DNA of 64,000 nucleotides from Rhizobium sp. ICMP 5592 (GCF_009498525.1 NZ_QSNT01000001.1:1-64000); one strand, 5' to 3'; counted from the stretch's first letter, positions 19,351 to 28,380 are shown. Numbers and translations: made by a program. Notes: generated from the letters alone by a model not told the origin.

Positions 19351-20198
19351 CCCTTGGTCGCTCCGAGAGTGAGGCCCGCAATAAAGTGCCTCTGCATGAA
19401 GAAGAACATCAGAACCGGCGGCATCGCGGCGACGATGGAGCCCGCCGACACCAGATGCCACGCGGCAACCCATTGCCCGTTAAGGGAGTTAAGGCCGGCG
19501 GTAACAGGCATAGCGCTCTGCCCCTGAACCAGCACGGTCGCCCAGAAATAGTCGTTCCAGACGAAGGTGAAGATCAGCACCGACAGCGCCGCAATCGCCG
19601 GGCGCATCAGCGGCAGTACGATATGGACGAAGATCCGCCATTCGGAGACCCCCTCGACACGGGCCGACTCGATCAGCGCGAAGGGCAGGCCCTTGATGAA
19701 GTTGCGCATGAACAGGGTGCAAAAGCCCGTCTGGAACGCAACGTGGAACAACACCAGCCCGGTGACCGTATCATAGAGGCCCATCTTCAGCGTCATGTCG
19801 CGCACCGGAACCATCAGGATCTGGAACGGGATGAAGTTGCCGGCAACGAAGATAAAGAACAGCGCCAGACTTCCCTTGAAGCGGTAGACGGCGAGCGCGA
19901 AGCCGCAAAGGCATGACAGACCGACCGCGCCGATCACTGTCGGGATCGTGATCTTGAACGAGTTCAGGATGTAGTGGCCGATCGGCGAATCCCGGAAGAC
20001 GGCGGTGTAGTTCTCGACGCCTGCAAAGCCCGAGGGAATGCCGAAATAATTGCCGGCCGCCAGATCTCCCGAGGGCCGGATCGATGTGACCGCGACGCCG
20101 ATCAGCGGCAGAAGCCAGATGATGAGCGCAATCGGCAGGATGATCTGGTAGGCGGTAGATGCCCATGGGCCGGATTTTTGGACAGGTGTTGGAAACAT
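19347..20198 (-). CDS. galactoside ABC transporter permease (MalG-like)
   Basis: A 283-residue membrane protein with six predicted segments (ILPIALIIWLLPLIGVAVTSI near the N-terminus) and the EAA loop LIESARVEGVSEWRIFVHIVLPLMRPAI. Coupled by ATGA overlaps to the upstream permease and the downstream alpha-galactosidase. It forms the membrane channel with the 20198-21106 product. Confidence 0.9.
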   Translation of the reverse strand: MFPTPVQKSGPWASTAYQIILPIALIIWLLPLIGVAVTSIRPSGDLAAGNYFGIPSGFAGVENYTAVFRDSPIGHYILNSFKITIPTVIGAVGLSCLCGFALAVYRFKGSLALFFIFVAGNFIPFQILMVPVRDMTLKMGLYDTVTGLVLFHVAFQTGFCTLFMRNFIKGLPFALIESARVEGVSEWRIFVHIVLPLMRPAIAALSVLIFTFVWNDYFWATVLVQGQSAMPVTAGLNSLNGQWVAAWHLVSAGSIVAAMPPVLMFFFMQRHFIAGLTLGATKG

Positions 20199-21106
20199 CA
20201 GGAATTCCTTTCCTGTCTCAGCATGCGGATGAGAAAGAAGGTGATGAAGATCATCATGATCAGGAAGAGCACGACCGCGATGGCGGCGCCATATCCCATG
20301 CGGAAGCCATATTCGGAGAGCGCTTCCTCATACATGTAGTAGGAGAGAACGCGGCTCGATCCGTAGGGGCCACCGGCCGTCATGACGGACACGAGGTCGA
20401 AGGAGCGAAGCGCACCGATGACCGTCACCACCACCGCGATGAAGGTGGCCGGCCGCAGCTGCGGCAGAACGATATTCCAGAACAGGTGCCAGCCCTTCGC
20501 GCCATCCATCCGCCCGGCTTCGATCTGCTCCGGATTGATGTTGTTGAGGCCCGTCAGATAGAGGATCATGCAATAGGCGATCTGCGGCCAGAGGCCGGCA
20601 GCGATGATGCCGTAGGTCACCAGGCGCTCATCCGCGAGAATGGCGATCTGCGTCCCCGTCAGAGCCTCGGTCAGCACCGAGAACAGCCCGAAATTCGGCG
20701 CGTAGAACCAGGTGAAGATCAGGCCGACGACGACCTGGCTGATCACGAAGGGGAAGAAAAACAGCGATTTGTAGATGCGGATGCCGGCGACGGTCTGGTT
20801 CAGGAACAGGGCTGCAGCCAGGCCCGCCGGGACCGCCAGCAGATAAAGAACGAGCCAGATGATATTGTTTTCCAGCGACGTATAGAAGGCGTCGTCGGAG
20901 AAGAGCTCAACATAATTTCCAAGACCGATCCAGGTTTTTGGCCCTAGGCCATCCCAGTCGTGAAAGCTGATCCAAACGGACTGGAAGACCGGGAGGATCA
21001 CATAGACCAGGAACATCAGGGCACCTGGCGCGAGAAAGAGCCAGGGGGCGAATGTCCGCTGATTGCGTTTCCAGAAACCCGGTAGAGCGGTGCTGCTCGT
21101 GCCCAT
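20198..21106 (-). CDS. galactoside ABC transporter permease (MalF-like)
   Basis: A 302-residue protein. Membrane segments include APWLFLAPGALMFLVYVILPVF and NIIWLVLYLLAVPAGLAAALF. The EAA loop is EQIEAGRMDGAKGWHLFWNIVLPQL. First permease after the binding-protein gene, separated from it by an 80-bp gap with a strong hairpin. Its stop overlaps the start of the partner permease. Confidence 0.9.
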   Translation of the reverse strand: MGTSSTALPGFWKRNQRTFAPWLFLAPGALMFLVYVILPVFQSVWISFHDWDGLGPKTWIGLGNYVELFSDDAFYTSLENNIIWLVLYLLAVPAGLAAALFLNQTVAGIRIYKSLFFFPFVISQVVVGLIFTWFYAPNFGLFSVLTEALTGTQIAILADERLVTYGIIAAGLWPQIAYCMILYLTGLNNINPEQIEAGRMDGAKGWHLFWNIVLPQLRPATFIAVVVTVIGALRSFDLVSVMTAGGPYGSSRVLSYYMYEEALSEYGFRMGYGAAIAVVLFLIMMIFITFFLIRMLRQERNS

Positions 21107-21136
21107 CGTCTGCTCCTATGCAAAGGCAACAAAGAA

Positions 21137-21167
21137 CGCTGCCGGGCGTCATCAACGTCCGGCAGCG
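21137..21167 (-). other. intercistronic hairpin after binding-protein gene
   Basis: CGCTGCCGGGCGT (21137-21149) pairs with ACGTCCGGCAGCG (21155-21167) over a 5-base loop, 13 pairs with one G-T wobble. It lies directly 3' of the binding-protein gene on the minus strand. It probably stabilises that mRNA segment and partly terminates before the permeases. Confidence 0.6.
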
Positions 21168-21186
21168 CGTCATTATCAAAAAAGAG

Positions 21187-22419
21187 CTATTTGTAAGCCC
21201 GGGCGCGCACCTTATCGAGGCGTGCCAGGATCGCGTCGATCTTGTCGGGCTTCACCATGAATTCCTGGAAGCCTTCCATGCCGGCCTTCGCCATATCGGC
21301 GGGGGCGTCGCGATCATAGAACTGCGAGAGAGCCTGGGCCTTCGACACCAGCTCGAAGCCGGCCTTCAGGAACTTGTCGTCCGCAGGCGTCGCCTGGTTG
21401 TTGACGGGCAACTGGCCGAGGGTCGCATTCATTTTCGTCTGCGCTTCCGCGGATGCCAGATAGGCGAGGAACTTCTTGGCGTCTTCCTTGTTCTTCGCAC
21501 CGGACGGGATGTGAAAGGTGTCGAGAGGCGCTTCCTCGGCGGCAGGCAGGCCAGCCGTGATTTCCGGGAACGGCAGGAAGCCGATCTGGTCTTCCTTCAG
21601 CCCGCCATCCTTCATCGGAGCGACAGCGAAGTTGCCCATCAGATACATGGCCGCCTTGCCCTGGACGAACTGCGGCATGGCATCCTGCCAATCGAGTGCG
21701 GCATGGTTCTCAAGGAAATAGCCCGGCTTGACCAGCTCGGCCCACTTGGCGAACACGGCCTTCACCTTCGGATCGGTATAGGGCACCTTGCCGGAGGTCA
21801 GGTCCATGTGGAACTGGTAACCGTTGACGCGCAGATCGAGATAATCGAACCAGCCAGCCGTCGGCCACAGGGCCTTGCTGCCAATCGTAAACGGCGTGAT
21901 GCCGGCGCTTTTCAGCTTGGCGCAGGCGGCGACCAGTTCGTCCCAGGTCTTCGGCGGCGTAATGCCCTTATCCTTGAAGATATCGGCGCGATAGTAGATG
22001 CCCCACTGATAGTAGGTGTAGGGAACGCCCCACTTCTTGCCGTCAATGGTCATCGACGCCGCGGCGGACTTCAGCTGGTCGTTCAGCCCGTTTGCGGCCC
22101 AGACGTCGCTGACATCTTCGAAAAGGCCTGCCTTGACGAAAGGCTCCATGCGGTTGCCGGCATACCAGGCAACGACATCAGGCGGCGTCGCCGTCAGAAA
22201 GTTGCGGATCGCGGACTTATAGCCTTCGTGATCGAAATTGTTCCACTTGACCTTGATGTCGGGGTTCTTCGTCTGGAAGTCCGCAATCAGCTGTTCCATT
22301 GCCTTTTTCGGCACTGGATCCGACTGGTCGGAATTGAGAACGATTTCACCGGCGCAAGCCGCCGAGGCGACCAGCATGTAGCTCAATGCGATCGAGCCGA
22401 TATTTTTCAAAAGGGTCAC
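21187..22419 (-). CDS. galactoside ABC transporter substrate-binding protein
   Basis: A 410-residue periplasmic CUT1 binding protein. The start is a GTG at 22419 because GGAGGA lies 7 bases before it and the N-terminus then reads as a signal peptide (TLLKNIGSIALSYMLVASAACA). The mature chain EIVLNSDQSDPVPKKAMEQLIADFQTKNPD and AMYLMGNFAV are family-1 features. First gene of the galactoside operon and divergent from the MelR-like regulator, which probably activates it. Confidence 0.9.
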   Translation of the reverse strand: MTLLKNIGSIALSYMLVASAACAGEIVLNSDQSDPVPKKAMEQLIADFQTKNPDIKVKWNNFDHEGYKSAIRNFLTATPPDVVAWYAGNRMEPFVKAGLFEDVSDVWAANGLNDQLKSAAASMTIDGKKWGVPYTYYQWGIYYRADIFKDKGITPPKTWDELVAACAKLKSAGITPFTIGSKALWPTAGWFDYLDLRVNGYQFHMDLTSGKVPYTDPKVKAVFAKWAELVKPGYFLENHAALDWQDAMPQFVQGKAAMYLMGNFAVAPMKDGGLKEDQIGFLPFPEITAGLPAAEEAPLDTFHIPSGAKNKEDAKKFLAYLASAEAQTKMNATLGQLPVNNQATPADDKFLKAGFELVSKAQALSQFYDRDAPADMAKAGMEGFQEFMVKPDKIDAILARLDKVRARAYK

Positions 22420-22579
22420 GTATATCCTCCACTGACCTGTTGCGGCGCAGGGCGCCGGCGTGCACATCGCCCCCAATGTGCGGCGTTGATATTCATCATT
22501 CAAATTCGTAGACCTCTACCGCCATATTAAAGTTCGTTTCCGGTTTTCTAAGATCACGACCGCAATGGAGACTCTTGCA

Positions 22580-23494
22580 ATGCTGATCGAAGACGAGTCA
22601 GTTCCAGTTCACGATGGCCCGACGCGCCATCCGCTCGTCGTCTTCGGCGATCATCGCTTCTGTGCCGGGGAACGGCTGGACGTGCGGCGGATGAGCGGTC
22701 CACACATGCACAGCCAGGTGGAACTCAACTATGTCCTGGACGGCCGTATCACATATTGGTTCGACGGCCGCAGGCTTCAGATCTCGCAAGGGCAGCTCTG
22801 CCTTTTCTGGGGAATGATCCCGCACCAAGTCGTCGATATCACCGAGCCGGCGAATTTCGTCTGTCTCTATGTCCCCATGTCCGTGCTGGTCAACCTGCAC
22901 AGCATGGGTGCCTTTCGCGACGCCGTCTTCCGTGGCGGATTGATAGAGGCATTGAGCGTCAGGGCACACGACCGCGATGTTTTTCTGAAATGGCGCGAAG
23001 AGTTGCTGTCGGGCGATCCGGAGCTGGAACAGATCGTCCGTGACGAACTTGTCGCCCGCATACGCCGGATTGCCCGGGAGGGCTGGCAGGACCTGCGGGA
23101 ACAGGGCTCCGCCATCGAAGCCTCGCGCAACCAGGATCCCGACCGGCTGCCGAGGGTGGAAAAGATGCTGCGCTTCATCGCCGAACGCGCACTCGGCGAG
23201 ATATCGGCCGTTGATGTCGGATCGGCTGCCGGACTGCATCCCAACTACGCCATGTCGATCTTCAAGAAGACCGTAGGGCTGACCGTCAATCAGGCCATCA
23301 CCCGCCATCGGCTCGACACGGCGCAGTCGCTGCTGATTTCAAGCGACCTGCCGGTCGCCGCGGTCGCATTCGAATCCGGATTTGGCTCGCTGTCGCGCTT
23401 CTACGAAGCCTTCGAAGAGCGCTTTTCCACGACACCCGCCAAATATCGCAGCGGCTTCGGTCTGGTGACGACAAAGGGAGCTTCAGTGGCCTAG
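22580..23494 (+). CDS. AraC-family regulator, MelR-like
   Basis: A 304-residue protein; ATG 22580 is chosen because GGAG lies 9 bases before it (ATG 22565 is possible). The N-terminal cupin includes HMHSQVELNYVLDG and LFWGMIPHQ. The C-terminal double HTH includes LHPNYAMSIFKKTVGLTVNQAITRHRL and FGSLSRFYEAFEERF. Several stretches resemble E. coli MelR (LFWxxxPHQ, NYAMxIF) and the length is almost equal. MelR activates melibiose genes; here the divergent operon holds an alpha-galactosidase, so the same logic is likely. The 160-bp intergenic space should carry its sites. Confidence 0.85.
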   Translation: MLIEDESVPVHDGPTRHPLVVFGDHRFCAGERLDVRRMSGPHMHSQVELNYVLDGRITYWFDGRRLQISQGQLCLFWGMIPHQVVDITEPANFVCLYVPMSVLVNLHSMGAFRDAVFRGGLIEALSVRAHDRDVFLKWREELLSGDPELEQIVRDELVARIRRIAREGWQDLREQGSAIEASRNQDPDRLPRVEKMLRFIAERALGEISAVDVGSAAGLHPNYAMSIFKKTVGLTVNQAITRHRLDTAQSLLISSDLPVAAVAFESGFGSLSRFYEAFEERFSTTPAKYRSGFGLVTTKGASVA

Positions 23495-23501
23495 CCGCCG
23501 C

Positions 23502-23891
23502 TCAGCGTGCGGCCGCCAGAATGCCGAACACCGAAGCGACGATGGCAAGCGCGATCCGTACATTGTGGATCATGAGCCAGGTGTCGAGCCGTGCGGAGAC
23601 CTGATCGAGAGGCACCGACCTGGCGGCGAACTGCGCGTTGCTCGGGACGAACCACGCAATGGTAAGAACCAGAACAGCCGCGACGCAGGCGATCGCCCCC
23701 AGCCAGAACACGCGCGCTCCTCCCTCGCTCCAGCCAAGCCAGAGAGAGCCGATGAGACCAATGAGGGTCGGGGCGAGCACGAGAGGAATCGCGCGCGCGA
23801 CGAACTGGCCATTCAGGCTGAACCAATCCAGAAAGTCGGACGCCGGGAGGCTTTTCCAGTAGCCGCCAAGCGTCACGCCGATCGCCAGCAT
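23502..23891 (-). CDS. small membrane protein, DUF1772-like, N-terminus uncertain
   Basis: From ATG 23891 this gives 129 residues with three to four hydrophobic segments (FVARAIPLVLAPTLIGLIGSLWLGW; VFWLGAIACVAAVLVLTIAWFV; VRIALAIVASVFGILAA) and a conserved-looking LDQVSARLDTWLMIH. The pattern suggests the DUF1772 family, at low certainty. The GAGVMLAIGVTLGGYW start looks like the second half of a first membrane helix. The upstream frame runs into the monooxygenase gene without a usable start, so the 5' end may have been lost or frameshifted. Convergent with the MelR-like gene. Confidence 0.5.
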   Translation of the reverse strand: MLAIGVTLGGYWKSLPASDFLDWFSLNGQFVARAIPLVLAPTLIGLIGSLWLGWSEGGARVFWLGAIACVAAVLVLTIAWFVPSNAQFAARSVPLDQVSARLDTWLMIHNVRIALAIVASVFGILAAAR

Positions 23892-23919
23892 GACGCCGGC
23901 GCCACGGGTGGTGTTGGGT

Positions 23920-24288
23920 CTACGCCACGCAAATGCCCGGAACGGCGACCTTCTGGAACAGATGCGGGGAGGCAACCGCCGAGGATGGATAGGTCGAGAG
24001 TTTCTCCCTGAACTGCGGATGCATGAACGCGGCGCGGAAATCCTCCATCGTCTCCCAGACGGCATAGTTGAAATAGGTCGGGCTTTCGCCGATCGCGCGG
24101 TGAAGCTGAGTCGAGATGAAGCCGGGTTGTCGCTTCATGAATGCAGCGTCGTCCTGCCATGCCTTGAGAAAAATCTGCTCATCCGCCTTATCGAGCGTGA
24201 AGACGTTCACGAGGATGACGGGGGCAGCATCGACCGCGACCTGGTGTTCGATGGGAAATGAGGGGTCCATTGGACGCATGTGCGACAT
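23920..24288 (-). CDS. antibiotic biosynthesis monooxygenase (ABM) domain protein
   Basis: A 122-residue single-domain protein of the dimeric ferredoxin-like ABM fold: APVILVNVFTLDKADEQIFLKAWQDDAAFMKRQPGFISTQLHRA, then FNYAVWETMEDFRAAF. Such proteins act as cofactor-free monooxygenases or haem/quinone handlers, and the substrate cannot be told. Divergent from a MarR gene across a region with a perfect inverted repeat, suggesting MarR control. A small membrane-protein ORF follows. Confidence 0.75.
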   Translation of the reverse strand: MSHMRPMDPSFPIEHQVAVDAAPVILVNVFTLDKADEQIFLKAWQDDAAFMKRQPGFISTQLHRAIGESPTYFNYAVWETMEDFRAAFMHPQFREKLSTYPSSAVASPHLFQKVAVPGICVA

Positions 24289-24308
24289 GGCATACTCCGT
24301 TCGATATG

Positions 24309-24385
24309 GTTACATGGTGTCAATCTGGTGTAGCGCATACATAGATAATTGACATTGTGATGTCAAATTGATTACATGGTGACAA
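24309..24385. promoter_or_regulatory. MarR operator region: inverted repeat plus two direct repeats
   Basis: TTGACAT-TGTG-ATGTCAA (24349-24366) is a perfect 7-bp inverted repeat. It is flanked by direct repeats GTTACATGGTGTCAA (24309-24323) and ATTACATGGTGACAA (24371-24385), the latter touching the marR start codon. The layout suggests autorepression and control of the divergent ABM gene. Confidence 0.6.
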
Positions 24386-24859
24386 ATGAACAAAACCGAA
24401 TTGACCCCCGCTGCAACTGCCTTGACCGATCTGATCCTGGACCTGTTCAGGCTCAACAGCCGCGTGCTCGCTTCCGGCGACAGGCTGGTTGCCCCTCTTG
24501 GCCTGACGAGTGCCCGCTGGCAGATCCTTGGGGCGATCACCTCGGCTGGCCGACCGCAGCCGGTCGCATGGTTGGCGCGCGACATGGAAGCCAACCGCCA
24601 GAACGTTCAGCGCATCGTCAACGATCTGGAAAAGGAAGGACTCATCGCTTTTGAAGCCAATCCGCACCACCGGCGGGCGCAACTCGTCGTGCTGACCGAC
24701 AAGGGCAAGCAGACATTCGACGCCGCCATGCGTCTGCAGGCGCCGTGGGCCAACGAACTCTCCGACGGGCTTCGGGTCGAAGATATCGAAACGATGCGCA
24801 GGGTCATGGCGGCGATGCGCAGCAAACTGGAAGGAACCGGAGATGAAGAGCACACCTGA
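24386..24859 (+). CDS. MarR-family transcriptional regulator
   Basis: A 157-residue winged-helix protein: LTSARWQILGAITSAGRPQPVAWLARDMEANRQNVQRIVNDLEKEGLIAFEANPHHRRAQLVVLTDKG, the classical HTH, wing and DxRxx-like region. It probably represses itself and the divergent ABM monooxygenase gene through the repeats at 24309-24385. Its 3' end overlaps the cytochrome gene by 17 bases, so that gene is co-expressed. The ligand is unknown. Confidence 0.85.
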   Translation: MNKTELTPAATALTDLILDLFRLNSRVLASGDRLVAPLGLTSARWQILGAITSAGRPQPVAWLARDMEANRQNVQRIVNDLEKEGLIAFEANPHHRRAQLVVLTDKGKQTFDAAMRLQAPWANELSDGLRVEDIETMRRVMAAMRSKLEGTGDEEHT

Positions 24860-25370
24860 TCGCTACGGCACGGTCGCAATCTCAATTCACTGGATCAGCG
24901 CCATTCTGATCCTGGCTCTGCTCGGCTCCGGTTTCCGGGCCGCCAATGCCATGGATGCCACCACCAAGGCCGGTCTCCTGCGTTTTCATATTCCGGTGGC
25001 GATCACCGTTCTGATACTCACCATCTTCCGCATCGTCTGGTGGCGATTCGATCGGAAGCCGCTTCCGGTGAAGGGATCGCCCGCATGGCAGCAGCGCATC
25101 GCTCGCTGGGTCCATGTCGCCTTCTACATCGTCATTCTTGGGATGATTGCCAGCGGCATTGGCATGACGGTCCTGAGTGGTGCCGCCCCAGCGGTCTTTA
25201 GTGACGCCGGCGCCACGCTGCCGAACTTCACCGACTATCCGCCACGCGCGCCACATGGCCTGGGCGCCTTCTTACTGGTCGGGCTTCTCATTTTTCACGC
25301 GGGCGCAGCCCTCTACCACCAGTTCGTTCGCCACGACGGGCTGCTTCGGCGGATGTGGTATGGCGGTTAG
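24843..25370 (+). CDS. cytochrome b561-type membrane protein
   Basis: A 175-residue four-helix membrane protein with candidate haem-ligand histidines His16, His49, His91, His138 and His152. The start DRYGTVAISIHWISAILI is typical for the CybB/YodB family. It passes electrons from quinol, or superoxide to quinone, at the inner membrane. Translationally coupled to the MarR gene (17-base overlap), which together with the nearby ABM protein hints at a redox- or quinone-responsive unit. Confidence 0.85.
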   Translation: MKSTPDRYGTVAISIHWISAILILALLGSGFRAANAMDATTKAGLLRFHIPVAITVLILTIFRIVWWRFDRKPLPVKGSPAWQQRIARWVHVAFYIVILGMIASGIGMTVLSGAAPAVFSDAGATLPNFTDYPPRAPHGLGAFLLVGLLIFHAGAALYHQFVRHDGLLRRMWYGG

Positions 25371-25444
25371 TCAGGCCAGTCGGGAATATCCTCAATCCTC
25401 GCGTGGCTGCGATCCCGCTTGAAGGCCGGCGATCGATCACCGCC

Positions 25445-26089
25445 TCATTCGCGACCAGTTCCGTCCTTTGCGATCAATCCGTGGAGAATGACATCCATAT
25501 GCGCCTCGAAAAACGCCTCGACATCCTGCGGCTTGCGGTCCTCAAAGAGCATCTGCCATACGCATAGCATCATGGTCGCCCCTATCGCGGCATCCGGAAT
25601 CTTGACTGCCAGGGCGTTGCGGAATTCGCCGGCGGCAACGCCTGCTTCAAGGATATCCCGCGCCGCTTCCTTGAACGGCACAATGAATTCTTCATGATGG
25701 CGATCCACCACCTGCGGAAACCGTGATCCCTCCGTGAGGACGAAGCGCAGCATTTCCCGCGTATTCCGATCCATCACGATGCGATCGTAAAGCAGACGAA
25801 TAAACATCCTGATCCTTTCGGAATAGGATCCGCTCAGGTTTTTTGCATTGGCGCTGATGTCGGAGAACGGGACAGAGATATGGCGGATCATCTCCTCGAA
25901 CAGCCGCTCCTTCGTGTCGAAGTAGAAATAGATCGTCCCCTTGGTGACGCCGACACGGCTGGCGACATCCTCGACGCGTGTTGCCACGTAGCCGCGCTCG
26001 ACGAACTCCTCAAACGCCGCCTCGAGGATTTCCTGAGGACGCTGCGCTTTGCGCTGCGCCCGCTGTCCGAGTTGTTTTTTCGCCAACAT
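25445..26089 (-). CDS. TetR-family regulator of RND pump
   Basis: A 214-residue regulator from ATG 26089, preceded by GAGGAGG; an upstream in-frame ATG at 26134 is less likely. The N-terminal HTH is ILEAAFEEFVERGYVATRVEDVASRVGVTKGTIYFYFDTKERLFEEMI, followed by a helical ligand domain. It is divergent from the efflux operon at 26219, with a TetR-like palindrome between, so it most likely represses the pump until a substrate binds. Confidence 0.88.
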   Translation of the reverse strand: MLAKKQLGQRAQRKAQRPQEILEAAFEEFVERGYVATRVEDVASRVGVTKGTIYFYFDTKERLFEEMIRHISVPFSDISANAKNLSGSYSERIRMFIRLLYDRIVMDRNTREMLRFVLTEGSRFPQVVDRHHEEFIVPFKEAARDILEAGVAAGEFRNALAVKIPDAAIGATMMLCVWQMLFEDRKPQDVEAFFEAHMDVILHGLIAKDGTGRE

Positions 26090-26151
26090 GCAACCTCCTC
26101 GTTTTCTTAGGGAATTATGATATAACAATCTCAATTGTAACGGATTATTTC

Positions 26152-26173
26152 ATTGACTAGTCAGTCAGTCAAT
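26152..26173. promoter_or_regulatory. TetR-type operator in the efflux intergenic region
   Basis: ATTGACT-8-AGTCAAT (26152-26173) forms a 7-bp inverted repeat with an inner GACTAGTC palindrome. Its left arm contains TTGACT, a possible -35 element, so binding would block the efflux promoter. It sits 46 bp before the first adaptor gene. Confidence 0.65.
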
Positions 26174-26218
26174 AATATTGGACAAGCGCAATCGTTAAAA
26201 CCCGCGCTCGGGGGATGT

Positions 26219-27298
26219 ATGAATAGATCAGCACCCATCATGGGGTTGCTCGCACTGACGCTGGCCCTATCGTCCTGCGATCAGAAAGACGCGCCCGCCG
26301 TACAGACGTCACAAAACGTCCGAACCATCGAAACAACGCTCAGCAAGCCCACCGCACAGACAACCGTCACCGGCGAAGTGAAGGCCCGCATCGAATCGGA
26401 ACTTTCGTTTCGCGTCAGCGGCAGAATCATCGAGCGTAGTGTCGATGTCGGCGCCAGGGTCAAGGCAGGCGATCTTCTGGCGAAGATCGACGCCGAGGAA
26501 CAGCAGGCCGACGTCGACGTTGCGACGGCGAGCCTTCAGGCCGCCGAAGCGCAGCTCACCCAGGCGCAACTGGCCGCAACCCGCCAGGAAAGCCTCTTTA
26601 AAAACCAGGTCACGACCCGCGCCGCCTATGACTCCGCCAATGAAGCGCTTCTGACCGCCCAGGGATCCGAGGAAGCCGCAAAGGCCCAGCTCGAGACCGC
26701 CAAGGACGCGCTTTCCTACACGGAACTGCGCGCCGACGCGGACGGGATCATCACGGCGCGCAACGCCGAGGTCGGTCAAGTGGCGCAGGCGGCGCAATCC
26801 GTCTTCACGCTTGCCCATGACGGCCCGCGCGACGCGGTTTTCAATGTCTTCGAATCGCTATTTCTGAAGGAACAGCCCGACAAGCAGGTCGTGGTCACCC
26901 TCCTGTCCGGCACACCCAAGCAGGTGACCGCCACGATCAGGGAGATATCGCCGACGATCGATGCCTCGACCGGCACCATCAAGGTCAAGGTCGGACTGGA
27001 TAACGGCGCGGACTTGCCGCTTGGAGCGGCCGTCTCCGGAACATTCAGCAAGCCTTCGGCGGAAGCCATCCTTCTGCCCTGGAGCGCCATGACATCGGCG
27101 AGCGGCCAGCCAGCGGTATGGGTCGTCGACCCAGCGACGAGCGAAGTCTCCTTGCGAAAAATTCAGGTCGCCGAATACGAAACCGGACAATTCGCGGTCA
27201 GCGGCGGACTGAAGCCACAGGAAGTCGTCGTCACCGAGGGTGGCAAATTCCTGCGCGCCGGCCAGCGCGTGGCCAGCTCCCAGGAGGCTGCGAAATGA
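26219..27298 (+). CDS. RND efflux periplasmic adaptor lipoprotein 1
   Basis: A 359-residue membrane-fusion protein. A lipoprotein signal with lipobox ALSSC precedes the standard hairpin/lipoyl/beta-barrel order: VTGEVKARIESELSFRVSGRIIERSVDVGARVKAGDLLAKID, a coiled-coil stretch (ATASLQAAEAQLTQAQLA), then LRADADGIITARNAEVGQVAQ. GGGGA precedes the ATG. Its stop overlaps the second adaptor gene (ATGA). It links the RND pump to an outer-membrane channel, which is not encoded here. Confidence 0.9.
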   Translation: MNRSAPIMGLLALTLALSSCDQKDAPAVQTSQNVRTIETTLSKPTAQTTVTGEVKARIESELSFRVSGRIIERSVDVGARVKAGDLLAKIDAEEQQADVDVATASLQAAEAQLTQAQLAATRQESLFKNQVTTRAAYDSANEALLTAQGSEEAAKAQLETAKDALSYTELRADADGIITARNAEVGQVAQAAQSVFTLAHDGPRDAVFNVFESLFLKEQPDKQVVVTLLSGTPKQVTATIREISPTIDASTGTIKVKVGLDNGADLPLGAAVSGTFSKPSAEAILLPWSAMTSASGQPAVWVVDPATSEVSLRKIQVAEYETGQFAVSGGLKPQEVVVTEGGKFLRAGQRVASSQEAAK

Positions 27299-28380
27299 GA
27301 AACGCCCTGATTGCAGCATCGCTATTGCTCGCCGCATCGACATTATCGTCCTGTGACAGCAAACCCGCCGAGGCCGAACAGAAAATACGGCCGGTTCTTT
27401 CGACCATCATCAAATCGGTGCCGGTCGTCAGCCTGCAACTACCGGGCACGATCGAGCCGAGGATCGAGACGGACCTTGGTTTCCGCGTCCTCGGGCGGGT
27501 CATCGCGCGCGACGTCAATGTCGGCGATCTCGTCACCAAGGGGCAAGTGGTCGCCGCCATCGATCCGCTTTCCCTCGAACTTGCCGTCCGCAGCGCCCGC
27601 GCCGATCTGTCGAACAGCCAGGCGCAATTGACCAATGCTTCGGCGTCCGAAGAACGCCAGCGCGCGCTTGCCGAATCCAGATCGGGCAGCGAGGCAGCAC
27701 TTGAAAGCGCCGAGCAGGCGCAGAAATCGGCCGTCGCATCCGTCGCCAAGGCACAAGCCAATCTGGCGAAGGCGGAGGAACAGCTTGGCTATGCCCAGCT
27801 GAAGGCGGAATTCGACGGCGTCGTCACCGCAACCTCGGCGGAAGTCGGCCAGGTCGTCTCGGCGGGACAGACCGTCCTCACCGTCGCCCGCCCCGACGTG
27901 CGCGAAGCGGTCATCGACATTCCGGAGGCAAGCCTCGACGGGCTGAAGCCGGGATCGCCCTTCGAGATCTCCCTGCAACTCGATCCGACCATCAGGGTCA
28001 CCGGCATCGTGCGTGAAATCGCCCCTGAATCGGAGGCGACCACGCGGACGAGACGGACAAAGATAACGCTCAGCAATCCGCCGGACGCTTTCCGCCTGGG
28101 CTCGATCATCACCGCAAGCGCCGTCATCAACGCCGAGCCTACCGTGTCCCTGCCATCGACCGCCATTCTGATGCAGGACGGCAAGCCGAATGTCTGGGTA
28201 ATCGACACGGAAAACGCAACGGTATCCCGCAAGCCGGTCACACTGGACAGCTCCTTTACCGATCCTGACCGTGTGCGGATTCTCGATGGCTTGAAGATCG
28301 GCGACCATGTCGCGATTGCAGGCGTTCATCATCTGACAGACGGCCAGAAGGTCAAACTTACGCAGGAGAACCAGCTTTGA
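27295..28380 (+). CDS. RND efflux periplasmic adaptor lipoprotein 2
   Basis: A 361-residue second adaptor with lipobox TLSSC, a half-lipoyl motif IEPRIETDLGFRVLGRVIARDVNVGDLVTKG, a long coiled coil (ARADLSNSQAQLTNASASEERQRALAESRSGSEAALESAEQAQK) and FDGVVTATSAEVGQVVSAG. It is related to, but clearly diverged from, the first adaptor. Both genes overlap their neighbours by four bases, so they form one transcript with the pump. Two adaptors per pump is the TriAB arrangement of Pseudomonas TriABC. Confidence 0.9.
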   Translation: MRNALIAASLLLAASTLSSCDSKPAEAEQKIRPVLSTIIKSVPVVSLQLPGTIEPRIETDLGFRVLGRVIARDVNVGDLVTKGQVVAAIDPLSLELAVRSARADLSNSQAQLTNASASEERQRALAESRSGSEAALESAEQAQKSAVASVAKAQANLAKAEEQLGYAQLKAEFDGVVTATSAEVGQVVSAGQTVLTVARPDVREAVIDIPEASLDGLKPGSPFEISLQLDPTIRVTGIVREIAPESEATTRTRRTKITLSNPPDAFRLGSIITASAVINAEPTVSLPSTAILMQDGKPNVWVIDTENATVSRKPVTLDSSFTDPDRVRILDGLKIGDHVAIAGVHHLTDGQKVKLTQENQL

